Below, one piece after another: positions 54,752 through 62,094 of a DNA stretch of 64,000 nt. Positions within the stretch are counted from its first letter, which is position 1. Each line of letters begins with the position of its first letter. The notes beneath the pieces were generated by a model, which worked only from the letters and a program-made list of their open reading frames with translations, was not told the origin of the DNA and made no database searches. This stretch comes from Jeotgalibacillus campisalis (lineage in GTDB: Bacteria > Bacillota > Bacilli > Bacillales > Jeotgalibacillaceae), in the NCBI RefSeq assembly GCF_000829515.1, contig NZ_JXRR01000001.1:62001-126000 (forward strand), written 5' to 3'. Made by a program: the position numbers and the translations under genes.

Positions 54752-55289
54752 CCAGAAATGCGAAAGCGGGCGCTTTGGGGCGACAAGCACAAGCGAAGTG
54801 CTGACAAAAGGCGGCAATTTGCCTTTGGTCAGTGCTGCGCTTGTGACCTCGAGCCCCAGCCCGCTGCAGCTGGACAACCCGAAATGCGGAAGCGGGCGCT
54901 TTGGGGCGACAAGCATAAGACGCGGGGAGCGAGTGGACGCCCTTTGTCCACTTGATTCCCGTGACTTATGACCTCGAGCCCCAGCCCGCTGCAGCTAGAC
55001 AACCCGAAATGCGGAAGGCGCTCGCCCAGCTGCGACAAGCATAAGACGCGGCAAGCGAGTGGACGCCCTTTATCCACTTGATTGCTGTGACTTATGACCT
55101 CGAGCAGCTAGCGCCTGGAGCTGGACATCCCGAAATGCGGAAGCGGGCGCTTTGGGGCGACAAGCACAAGCGAAGTGCTGACAAAAGGCGGCAATTTGCC
55201 TTTGGTCAGTGCTGCGCTTGTGACCTCGAGCCCCAGCCCGCTGCAGCTAGACATCTCGAAATGCGGAAGGCGCTCGTTCAGCGCCTTCC
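54752..55289 (+). repeat. Array of four about 125-bp GC-rich hairpin repeats
   Basis: Units begin near 54752, 54877, 55002 and 55128, with a fifth partial unit from 55253. Each contains CGAAATGCGGAAG, then a hairpin, then GACCTCGAG and GCTGGACA- or GCTAGACA-like ends. Units 1 and 4 carry hairpin A (CACAAGCG/CGCTTGTG); units 2 and 3 carry hairpin B (CATAAG/CTTATG with GTGGAC/GTCCAC). Units 1 and 4 are almost identical over 95 bp. No coding potential is believable here. Confidence 0.88.
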
Positions 55290-55300
55290 ATTTTTATTTC
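55265..55300 (+). terminator. Terminator at the end of the repeat array
   Basis: GGAAGGCGCT pairs with AGCGCCTTCC followed by ATTTTTATTTC. It should end the ars transcript after it crosses the array. Confidence 0.85.
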
Positions 55301-55386
55301 TTCTCCTCTTCTTTCTCAACAATTTTCACCTGACAGCAATCCTTTTTCTTAGCCGGCTTAAAAAAAGCAAGTAATTTTTTCATCAA
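55294..55386 (-). CDS. 30-residue CC-motif peptide (LDCC-like putative metal-binding protein)
   Basis: A very short reading frame with KKKDCCQVKIVEKEEEKK: a basic N-terminal half, a Cys-Cys pair, and a charged tail. It resembles the small LDCC-motif metal-binding peptides found near arsenic and permease genes. The TTG at 55386 lies 9 nt after GGAG and is in frame with an ATG at 55383. It follows the permease gene by 19 bp on the same strand. Confidence 0.6.
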   Translation of the reverse strand: MMKKLLAFFKPAKKKDCCQVKIVEKEEEKK

Positions 55387-55405
55387 TGAAATTCACTCCT
55401 TTCAT

Positions 55406-56161
55406 CTAAAGTAAGTAAAATACAAAACCTGACACTGTGGACATGGTTAATACAGATGCAATAAAAATTAAAACAAGCTGCATTTTAAAAATCGATTTTA
55501 ATAAAACAACTTCAGGAAGGCTCGCACCTGCTGAACTGATCATAAGTGCCATAATGGGTCCAAGCGCCATTCCTTTAGCCAGCAGAACTTGAGAGATTGG
55601 AATCATGCTCGACAGCCTTATATAAAGGGGAATTCCTACAATTGCAGCGATAGGAATCAGCCACCAGGCATCATGCCCTAAATGAGTGGCAATCATCTCT
55701 GTTGGCACGAGCCCATGGATGCCTGCGCCAATGGCAGCACCAATCAACAAAAACGGAAACACCGTTTTCATGACTTTTTTTGTTTCGGTTACAGACCCTT
55801 TAAAGTCCCATTTCATCTGCTTTTTCGGTCTGTCCCCCTCCATTACCACTTCCTTCACATATCGTTCAAATTTGAATTTCTCCAGCGCAAATCCAATTCC
55901 TATGGAAAATACCGTTGTAACCGCCACATATATGGCGGTAACCTTCCAACCTAAAATAACACCCATTACCGTTAAAATGGTTGGATCTAAAACGGGAGAA
56001 GCAAATAAAAAAATCATCGTCAGTCCAAATGGCACTTTGTTTTTAAGCATATTAACCACGACCGGAATTGTTGAACAGGAACAAAAAGGCGTAACAAAAG
56101 CAAAAAATACTGCCAAAATCGCTCCTTTTATTTTCGTCCCCTTGCGCAAACTAGTTTCCAC
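55406..56161 (-). CDS. COG0701/ArsP-type permease with a damaged 5' end
   Basis: The 251-residue frame holds most of a COG0701 permease: TPFCSCSTIPVVVNML, the linker, and the complete C-terminal half (HLGHDAWWLIPIAAIVGIPLY, LLAKGMALGPIMALM, SLPEVVLLKSIF). The family normally begins with another hydrophobic segment. That segment is present in other frames upstream: KSFFWIALELTALFIF from a GTG at 56238, then FTGVDSLFEGGN in a third frame. So the start appears broken by a shift at a T-run and a small deletion. A shortened protein from the GTG at 56161 is possible. Confidence 0.65.
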   Translation of the reverse strand: METSLRKGTKIKGAILAVFFAFVTPFCSCSTIPVVVNMLKNKVPFGLTMIFLFASPVLDPTILTVMGVILGWKVTAIYVAVTTVFSIGIGFALEKFKFERYVKEVVMEGDRPKKQMKWDFKGSVTETKKVMKTVFPFLLIGAAIGAGIHGLVPTEMIATHLGHDAWWLIPIAAIVGIPLYIRLSSMIPISQVLLAKGMALGPIMALMISSAGASLPEVVLLKSIFKMQLVLIFIASVLTMSTVSGFVFYLL

Positions 56162-56287
56162 CTTCGAATAAGGAATCCACGCCTGTAAAAAATGAATAAT
56201 GCGGTTAACTCAAGTGCAATCCAAAAAAATGACTTCACTGTTTCTATCCCGCTTCCCCCTTTTAAAACAAAATAATTTGATCTATAG

Positions 56288-56303
56288 ATCAAAAAAAATT
56301 GAT
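56288..56303 (-). promoter_or_regulatory. ArsR2 operator candidate upstream of the permease
   Basis: ATCAA-N6-TTGAT, identical in arms and spacing to the site at 56665-56680. It overlaps an 18-bp perfect palindrome, TTTGATCTATAGATCAAA (56276-56293). Confidence 0.6.
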
Positions 56304-56322
56304 GTTTAAGCCGGATAAATGC

Positions 56323-56646
56323 TTAGCATTTATCTTCATTACGGAATAGACAACAAAGTTGATCAGAAAGAACTCCATTTAATTCTTCATCATTAATCGA
56401 ATAGTAATTCCATGTCCCCTTTTTCTCAACGGTCACAAATTGGGCATCAAGCAACTGTTTAAGATGGTAGGAAAGTTTCGACTGCGGCATGTCAATCATC
56501 TCCGCCAGATCACACACACAAACTGAATCATGCTTCTGAACTAAATGGAGAATGTACAGCCGTTTTTCATCTGCGAGGGCCTTGAATTTTTTTTCAAACA
56601 ACTGAAAGGTTGCTGCATCCGGCTTTAATACACTATCTCTTATCAA
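56323..56646 (-). CDS. Second ArsR-family regulator
   Basis: A 107-residue winged-helix regulator starting at TTG 56646, with AAAAGGAGG 7 nt upstream; a longer frame would read through that ribosome site. The metalloid-type pair C43/C45 is in SVCVCDLAEM, the recognition helix is PQSKLSYHLKQL, and the C-terminus has a further CC and a last Cys (DQLCCLFRNEDKC). It leads the permease and CC-peptide genes and most likely represses itself and them. Confidence 0.88.
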   Translation of the reverse strand: MIRDSVLKPDAATFQLFEKKFKALADEKRLYILHLVQKHDSVCVCDLAEMIDMPQSKLSYHLKQLLDAQFVTVEKKGTWNYYSINDEELNGVLSDQLCCLFRNEDKC

Positions 56647-56664
56647 CTCTTTTCCTCCTTTTAA

Positions 56665-56680
56665 ATCAATTTTATTTGAT
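56665..56680 (-). promoter_or_regulatory. ArsR2 operator candidate at its own promoter
   Basis: ATCAA-N6-TTGAT immediately downstream of the -10 box of the arsR2 promoter. Confidence 0.65.
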
Positions 56681-56686
56681 ATATAC

Positions 56687-56715
56687 ATTCTATTCTTCGT
56701 TTTGGACTCTGTCAA
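56687..56715 (-). promoter_or_regulatory. SigA promoter of the second arsR
   Basis: On the minus strand TTGACA (56710-56715), 17 bp, TAGAAT (56687-56692). Confidence 0.8.
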
Positions 56716-56827
56716 TTAATTAATCAAAAAAACTTGTTCTATAAGTGTAATGGTAAAAATGACTATTTTTATTTAAAGTGGGTATATCATAACTATCTCG
56801 AAATCAAGGTTTTAAGGAGGAATTTAT

Positions 56828-57634
56828 ATGGGACACTTTATTGAAGTGGAAACTGGCGTAAAATTATTTGTTGAAGACATTGGCGAAGGACAGCCTGTTG
56901 TTTTTCTTCACGGCTGGCCGGTAAACCATAAAATGTTTGAATACCAGTCTACTGAGCTCGTAAAGCAAGGCTATCGTTTTATCGGGATCGATTTGAGGGG
57001 GTATGGTCAATCAGATCGCCCTGCTTCCGGATATGATTATGATCGAAAAGCAGATGATGTTAAAGCTGTAGTTGAACATCTGCAGCTTGAAAACATTGTA
57101 CTTGCAGGTTTTTCTATGGGTGGTCCAATTGCTGCACGTTACATGAACCGGCACAAGGAGTTTAAGGTCAGCAAATTAATGCTTCTTGCCCCTGCTGCTC
57201 CCAGATTCACGAAAACGGATCATTTCCCTTACGGCATCGAAGCATCAGAAATTGACGGCATGATCGCAAGCATCCAGGAGGATCGCCCTGCTTTCCTTGC
57301 TGAGTTCGGCAAACAGTTTTTCCATCAGGAGCCTTCAGATCCTTTCAAGCAATGGTTCGGATCATTAGGCCTCGAAGCCTCGGCTCATGGTACGATTCAA
57401 TCTGCACTAGCTTTGCGTGATGAAGACGGCCTTGAGGATCTTCCAGGCATTACGGTGCCCACACTCTTACTCCATGGCACTGAAGATGAAATCTGTCCAC
57501 TTGATTTTTCTCTCTATCTTGCAGAGCACCTGGCTGATGCAGAACTGATAAAAATAGAAAACAGCGGTCACGGCTTTGTCTTTGAAGAAAAAGAAAAAAC
57601 CAACAATGAGATGATCAGGTTTTTAAAAAGATAG
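56828..57634 (+). CDS. Alpha/beta hydrolase (chloroperoxidase/esterase-like)
   Basis: A 268-residue hydrolase. The oxyanion-hole motif HGWPVNHKMF, nucleophile elbow GFSMGG, acid in HGTEDEICP and histidine in NSGHGFVFE form the triad. The closest named group by pattern is non-heme chloroperoxidases and related esterases. The substrate is unknown. TTAAGGAGG precedes the ATG. It is divergent from the arsR2 unit. Confidence 0.86.
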   Translation: MGHFIEVETGVKLFVEDIGEGQPVVFLHGWPVNHKMFEYQSTELVKQGYRFIGIDLRGYGQSDRPASGYDYDRKADDVKAVVEHLQLENIVLAGFSMGGPIAARYMNRHKEFKVSKLMLLAPAAPRFTKTDHFPYGIEASEIDGMIASIQEDRPAFLAEFGKQFFHQEPSDPFKQWFGSLGLEASAHGTIQSALALRDEDGLEDLPGITVPTLLLHGTEDEICPLDFSLYLAEHLADAELIKIENSGHGFVFEEKEKTNNEMIRFLKR

Positions 57635-57637
57635 CGC

Positions 57638-57668
57638 AAAAAAGCTCTCCTTGAAGGAGAGCTTTTTT
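57638..57668. terminator. Bidirectional terminator
   Basis: AAAAAAGCTCTCC pairs with GGAGAGCTTTTTT around a five-base loop. Confidence 0.92.
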
Positions 57669-57681
57669 GCGATAGAGGATA

Positions 57682-58647
57682 TTAACTTCTGCTCAGCGCC
57701 GGAATATGGCCCAGTTTGTTGAGCTCTTGTTCTAAAAATACTGCAAGCTCAAGCATACCGTATTTGCCGTATTTAGCCTCGGCATCTGCATTGTAGTTTG
57801 TATTCGTGTTTATATCGTACGTATAAATAATTCCGTTTTCATCGCGAATAAATTCAATTCCCGCTACAGCGATTTGATTGTCTAAGAGAAATTTTTCATA
57901 GGCTGCGATAATTGGGTCCTGGAAATTCTCCACGATCTGAAATTTCGCTTTTTCCTCTTCTTCTCCACCATCTGCAGGGCAGAATTGATCTCCCAGCTGG
58001 CAGGCATCTGCAGGACAAAGTTCAAATCCTTCAGAGGTATCGACTTGAACGGCATACACAAATTTCCCTCCTACAAATTCACAACGGGTAATATACGGTT
58101 CAGGCGATTGAATGTATTGCTGAATCAACGTAATTCCATCGACGGGCTCTTCAAAGTCATCCCCTTCAATGTACTGCTTTAAGCTGTCGATAGAATGAAA
58201 CAACTGCACACCCAGCCCTTTGCCAGCACGGTTATGCTTCGTGATGAAGGATTTCTCCCCCATTTTTTCTGCCGCTTCTATAATCTGTTTTTTACCGGCT
58301 GCCGCGATTGTTTTAGGTGTTTGAATGCCAACACCGTGAAGTGCTGTGTACTGGTTTACTTTGCTTACTTCAAGCCGCAGGGCACGCGTGCCATTAAATA
58401 CTTTTCTTCCGTGCCGTTCAAGCCATGCTAAAACGGTTTCGGTGAATTCAGGTGCATAGCGGTTTCCTCTTGTATGAGAAGATGCACTCATCCGGCTGTA
58501 AAATACGCCTTCAGGCGGTTCTTCCGTTAAATCAACGAGCCCTTCATTTAAATGCCATACTTCATAAGGCAAATAAAGCTCATCTAAACGTTTCGTTAAG
58601 TGAATGGTCCACTCATCATTTTCATGCAATACGTAAATTTTACTCAT
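57682..58647 (-). CDS. RimK-like ATP-grasp ligase in an S-box operon
   Basis: A 321-residue protein of the ATP-grasp superfamily with KSFITKHNRAGKGLGVQLF as the nucleotide-binding loop and a metal/substrate stretch YTYDINTNTNYN. The RimK-type fold joins an amino or amide group to a carboxylate using ATP. The N-terminal 80 residues begin with a Rossmann-like part (SKIYVLHENDEWT). The ATG follows GGAGG, 22 bp after the monooxygenase gene. Placement under a SAM riboswitch points to sulfur metabolism; the substrate is unknown. Confidence 0.82.
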   Translation of the reverse strand: MSKIYVLHENDEWTIHLTKRLDELYLPYEVWHLNEGLVDLTEEPPEGVFYSRMSASSHTRGNRYAPEFTETVLAWLERHGRKVFNGTRALRLEVSKVNQYTALHGVGIQTPKTIAAAGKKQIIEAAEKMGEKSFITKHNRAGKGLGVQLFHSIDSLKQYIEGDDFEEPVDGITLIQQYIQSPEPYITRCEFVGGKFVYAVQVDTSEGFELCPADACQLGDQFCPADGGEEEEKAKFQIVENFQDPIIAAYEKFLLDNQIAVAGIEFIRDENGIIYTYDINTNTNYNADAEAKYGKYGMLELAVFLEQELNKLGHIPALSRS

Positions 58648-58669
58648 TTCAAATCCTCCTGACTCATTC

Positions 58670-59731
58670 TTAGCGCTGTTCTAATTGAGCTAACTTTCTA
58701 CGTTTTTCTTCTACTAATGGCATAACTTTTTCAGAAAAACGTTCCATTTCTTCAAGTTGCGGCGAAAATTGAAGCAGAAGCAAATCCAGCCCTGCCTGCT
58801 CAAATGCCACAATTCGGTCTGCAATTTGTTCAGGTGTACCGATTAAATTGGGACGCAGCCCTCTATTCGATACGGAATAATCCATCAGTTCAATTTGCTG
58901 TTCAAGCTGCGATTTACTGACAAAGTCATTATAGCCGGCATAGCCGCTGACGTCCTTCACATCCGTAATCCGTGCCATTTCCTCCTGCACTTCTGCTTCT
59001 GTATCGCGGCATACGATATAAGCTGCCATTCCAAAGGATTGAAACGGATTTTTTTCAGCCGCTGCCCTGCGTTGCTTCATATCTGCAATCTTTGTTTCTA
59101 TTTCTTCCAAAGTCCCCCCATGCATTACATAGGCATCGCAGTGCTCCACAATCGTTTCTTTTCCGCGCGGACTTTCACCGCCGGCATATAAAATAGGATT
59201 CGGCCGCTGAACCGGTTTCGGCTCCAGCTTTGTATTTTCAATCTCATAAAATTTCCCTTTATAGCTGAATGTGTCTTCTGTCCATAGACCCTTCATTACT
59301 TCGAGAAACTCTTCCGTACGATCATAGCGCTCATCATGCTCGGTAAAGACGCCTCCATATTGCCTAGCTTCTTCTGCCCACCACGCAGAAACAACGTTGA
59401 GGGTAAAACGCCCATTGGAAATATGATCAATATTGGCTGCCATTTTCGCTGCAACAGCCGGGTTGTGGAACCCCGGACGGATCGCAGTCATAATTTCCAT
59501 TTTGTCCGTTACAGCAGCCAGTCCGGCAGCTGTTGACCAAGCTTCAAGAGAATCGCGTTCCGGTCCCTTTATGTCGTTCAAATATAATTCCGCAATTAAG
59601 GTTGTATCGAAGCCAAGTTTTTCTCCTGCCTGTACTACTTTTTTTGCGTAATCAAATGTAGGCGGCATCTGTTCTTCTTCCACGTTGCGAAGCCATCCGC
59701 CAAAAATCGGCAGCCAAAATCCATATTTCAT
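58670..59731 (-). CDS. LLM-class flavin monooxygenase (SfnG-like)
   Basis: A 353-residue FMN-dependent TIM-barrel enzyme. It matches dimethylsulfone monooxygenase-like SfnG in MKYGFWLPIFGGWLRNVEE, ELYLNDIKGPERDSLEAWST and YAGGESPRGKE, with NGRFTLNVVSAWW as the conserved core. SfnG oxidises dimethylsulfone to release sulfur; the exact substrate here is not proven. It is the first gene after the S-box leader. Confidence 0.84.
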   Translation of the reverse strand: MKYGFWLPIFGGWLRNVEEEQMPPTFDYAKKVVQAGEKLGFDTTLIAELYLNDIKGPERDSLEAWSTAAGLAAVTDKMEIMTAIRPGFHNPAVAAKMAANIDHISNGRFTLNVVSAWWAEEARQYGGVFTEHDERYDRTEEFLEVMKGLWTEDTFSYKGKFYEIENTKLEPKPVQRPNPILYAGGESPRGKETIVEHCDAYVMHGGTLEEIETKIADMKQRRAAAEKNPFQSFGMAAYIVCRDTEAEVQEEMARITDVKDVSGYAGYNDFVSKSQLEQQIELMDYSVSNRGLRPNLIGTPEQIADRIVAFEQAGLDLLLLQFSPQLEEMERFSEKVMPLVEEKRRKLAQLEQR

Positions 59732-59815
59732 CCCGTATACACTCCCTTATACATGCTAAACTCGTAAAATCTTTATTTATCACTTTATGGCGGTAATCTG
59801 TCTTTAGTGAAATAC

Positions 59816-59969
59816 AAAAAAACTTCATCCGGCAGGAAGAAGTTTTTTAACGTCTGCTTCTATCCTATCTTTCAGGAGATTTCTCCTGCTGGATGTAGCA
59901 CCTTTCTGACATGACGTCAGCGGTTGCCGGGCTTCATAGGGCCAATCCCTCCGCCTCTCTTGATAAGAG
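59816..59969 (-). promoter_or_regulatory. SAM-I (S-box) riboswitch with terminator
   Basis: Read on the minus strand from 59969: CTTATCAAGAGAGGCGGAGG, GGATTGGCCCTATGAAGCC, CGGCAACC, then AGGTGCTACATCCAGCAGG and the P1 return GATAGG near 59864. These are the hallmark S-box segments. A terminator (AAAACTTC and GAAGTTTT around TCCTGCCGGA) follows at 59816-59848. Abundant S-adenosylmethionine should stop transcription before the LLM gene. Confidence 0.95.
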
Positions 59970-59990
59970 TATATTCACTTTATTACGTTA

Positions 59991-60020
59991 ATCCTATAAC
60001 ATTACTTGGTTATTCGTCAA
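59991..60020 (-). promoter_or_regulatory. Candidate SigA promoter of the S-box operon
   Basis: On the minus strand TTGACG (60015-60020), 18 bp, TAGGAT (59991-59996), about 20 bp before the aptamer. Confidence 0.5.
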
Positions 60021-60067
60021 GTCTTTCGAAACTCTAAATTTGTTTCGAGTCTGAAAAAAGTCAAACA

Positions 60068-60096
60068 AAAAACGGCTTCATCATTCGCCGTTTTTC
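60068..60096 (-). terminator. Terminator after the CNNM-like gene
   Basis: AAAAACGGC pairs with GCCGTTTTT, past the stop of the leftward transporter gene. Confidence 0.85.
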
Positions 60097-60124
60097 ATCC
60101 GATTCTTCTGGTCTCATACACGGG

Positions 60125-61384
60125 CTATAAGTCTGTTTTTTCCTCACTGCCTTCAACCATTCGTTTATCAATTTTCACTTTGGTTATCTTGTTTTTTTCC
60201 ATTTGCATAACGGTGAACCTAAGATGCTGATAATCGAATTCTTCTCCCTCTTCTGGAAGATGGCCAAATTCTTTCAGGACAAATCCTGCCAGTACATCCT
60301 GTTCTTCAGGAAGTTTCAGCTTGAATACATCGTTTAAGCGGTGGATTGCCAGTTTTCCGTGGCAGATAATATGTTTGTCTGTCAGTTCATCAATCCAGAC
60401 CTCTTCTTCATCATCATTTTCATCGGAGATTTCCTGACCAATCATTGCCTCGATAATATCTTCATGTGTAATGATGCCAAGTGTTCCGCCATATTCATCT
60501 AATACAATGGCAAAATGCTTCTTCGCTTGAAGCATGCGCTTAAAAATTCGTTCTATAGAGGTTGACTCTACTGTAAATAAAGGATCATCATCTATGAATT
60601 CACTAAATGGAAGATCCGGATTCATTGACCATTCGATTACTTGCTTTGAATGAAAAACACCAATGATATTATCCATATTTTCTTTATATACAGGATAGCG
60701 TGTATACGGATTATCCACTACATAATTCCTTGCTTCTTCATACGTAAAATCAGACGGCATTCCTACAATATCTACACGCGGTGTCTTCATTGCATCGCCG
60801 ACATCCTTATGTTGAAAGTCCAGCACACCCTTAATGCGCAGAGATTCATCATTCAAAAAGGTGCCTTCTGTAGAAGCGATATCCACCATAGTCCGCAATT
60901 CTTCCTTAGTAATCGTCGCTTCCTTTATATGACCTTTTGAAAGGATGCGGATCACAATATTGGTCAGCTGTGACAGTAAAAACGTGATAGGACTTAGGAT
61001 CACCATTAAAAAGCGAATCACCGGGCTTACGATGAACGCAATTCGGTCAGCGAACGTTGCGGCAATCGTTTTTGGAATGACCTCAGCAAAAATAATGATG
61101 GTAACAGTCAAAATCCCTGTCGCAATACCTATTGAAAAACCATATCTTAATGCCACAATGGTGACTAGCGTTGGCATCATAATGTTTGCAATATTATTTC
61201 CTATCAGAATAGTGGTAATCATCTTGTCCGGCTTTGATACAGTATTTAATAATTTCTCAGCAGCTATTTCGCCTTTTTCTGCCCGGGTCTGCACCTTCAT
61301 TTTATTAACGGCGGTAAGTGCTGTTTCACTGCCTGAAAGAAAGAATGATACAAAGAGCAAAAGAGCTATGGCTATAAATTCCAA
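60125..61384 (-). CDS. CNNM/CorC-type transporter (DUF21-CBS-CorC; MpfA-like)
   Basis: A 419-residue protein with a DUF21 membrane domain (residues about 1-190, IALLLFVSFFLSGSETALTAV; IGNNIANIM; FAEVIPKTIA), two CBS domains (about 205-325, PRVDIVGMPSDFTYEEARN and VLDEYGGTLGIITHEDIIEAM), and a C-terminal CorC/HlyC domain. B. subtilis MpfA of this family exports Mg2+. It starts at TTG with AGGAGG 7 nt upstream. I found no Mg2+ riboswitch before it. Confidence 0.88.
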   Translation of the reverse strand: MEFIAIALLLFVSFFLSGSETALTAVNKMKVQTRAEKGEIAAEKLLNTVSKPDKMITTILIGNNIANIMMPTLVTIVALRYGFSIGIATGILTVTIIIFAEVIPKTIAATFADRIAFIVSPVIRFLMVILSPITFLLSQLTNIVIRILSKGHIKEATITKEELRTMVDIASTEGTFLNDESLRIKGVLDFQHKDVGDAMKTPRVDIVGMPSDFTYEEARNYVVDNPYTRYPVYKENMDNIIGVFHSKQVIEWSMNPDLPFSEFIDDDPLFTVESTSIERIFKRMLQAKKHFAIVLDEYGGTLGIITHEDIIEAMIGQEISDENDDEEEVWIDELTDKHIICHGKLAIHRLNDVFKLKLPEEQDVLAGFVLKEFGHLPEEGEEFDYQHLRFTVMQMEKNKITKVKIDKRMVEGSEEKTDL

Positions 61385-62094
61385 CGAGATTCCTCCTGAT
61401 TAACTTCAACAATTTATTATGTAATAGCGTATACTAATCCAGGCATAATTTCCACTCGCAGTTTTTAAAGGGTCAGATTTTTTAAATAGGCAGCACTTTT
61501 GATAATGGCATGTGTAAAATAAAGGAAGGTTACTTAAATGGAGAAATTGATTGGAAGAGTCATACAGTGGAGACTGAAAGCTAAGGTTATGTAAATGATT
61601 GGTTTTATGAGAGCTACTTTTACATAATACCTAAAACAACGAAAGCCCTACCTCTCTTTCGTCCTTACGGCTCCTCGACCGTGCCAGTGTGAATCAGACA
61701 TTACTTGGGTATGGATGGATCCATACATAAGTTCATTATCTGGATGTTGGTCTGAAAGGGTTCATGCAACGTGAACCGATAAGAAGTAAAACATGGAATG
61801 GTCCTTTGATACGCAGAAAATAGTGGATGCCTGTTCAAGTGCAGGGTTACACTCCGGCATTCTTTGAGGGTTATAATCTATTTTGGTGTCAAACGATTTT
61901 TACTGCTCAGTTAGTCCGCTTCATAATACGGATATAGTCAATCAGGCCTTAAAGTCCAGACCTATATAAAAATTCATAGCGAGCAAGCTGGTGAGGACAG
62001 CTGCTCATTCTTTTCACTCCCATAAAACAATCATTCTTCATAATATACTATATATCTACTTCTGTCAAGGAAACCTGGATTAAGAGGAACCAAC
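61385..62094. other. 710-bp gap with hairpins and no recognised gene
   Basis: Neither strand shows a believable gene. Several hairpins occur: TTATGTAAA/TTTACATAA (about 61590-61628), ACGAAAG/CTTTCGT, GTATGGA/TCCATAC (about 61710-61727) and GGTTCA/TGAACC (about 61759-61776). A short frame at 61538-61594 has a fair ribosome site but only 18 residues. It may be decayed DNA or an unrecognised RNA. The dipeptidase leader at the right edge has AGAGGA before its ATG. Confidence 0.55.

Noticed and set aside
54758-55374. Several open frames of 65-98 codons in the hairpin array
   Set aside because: They arise from GC-rich repeats lacking stops, encode the same repeated peptides on both strands and have no proper start signals.
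61385-62094. A Mg2+ (M-box) riboswitch before the CNNM-like gene
   Set aside because: The M-box conserved segments are not visible on either strand.
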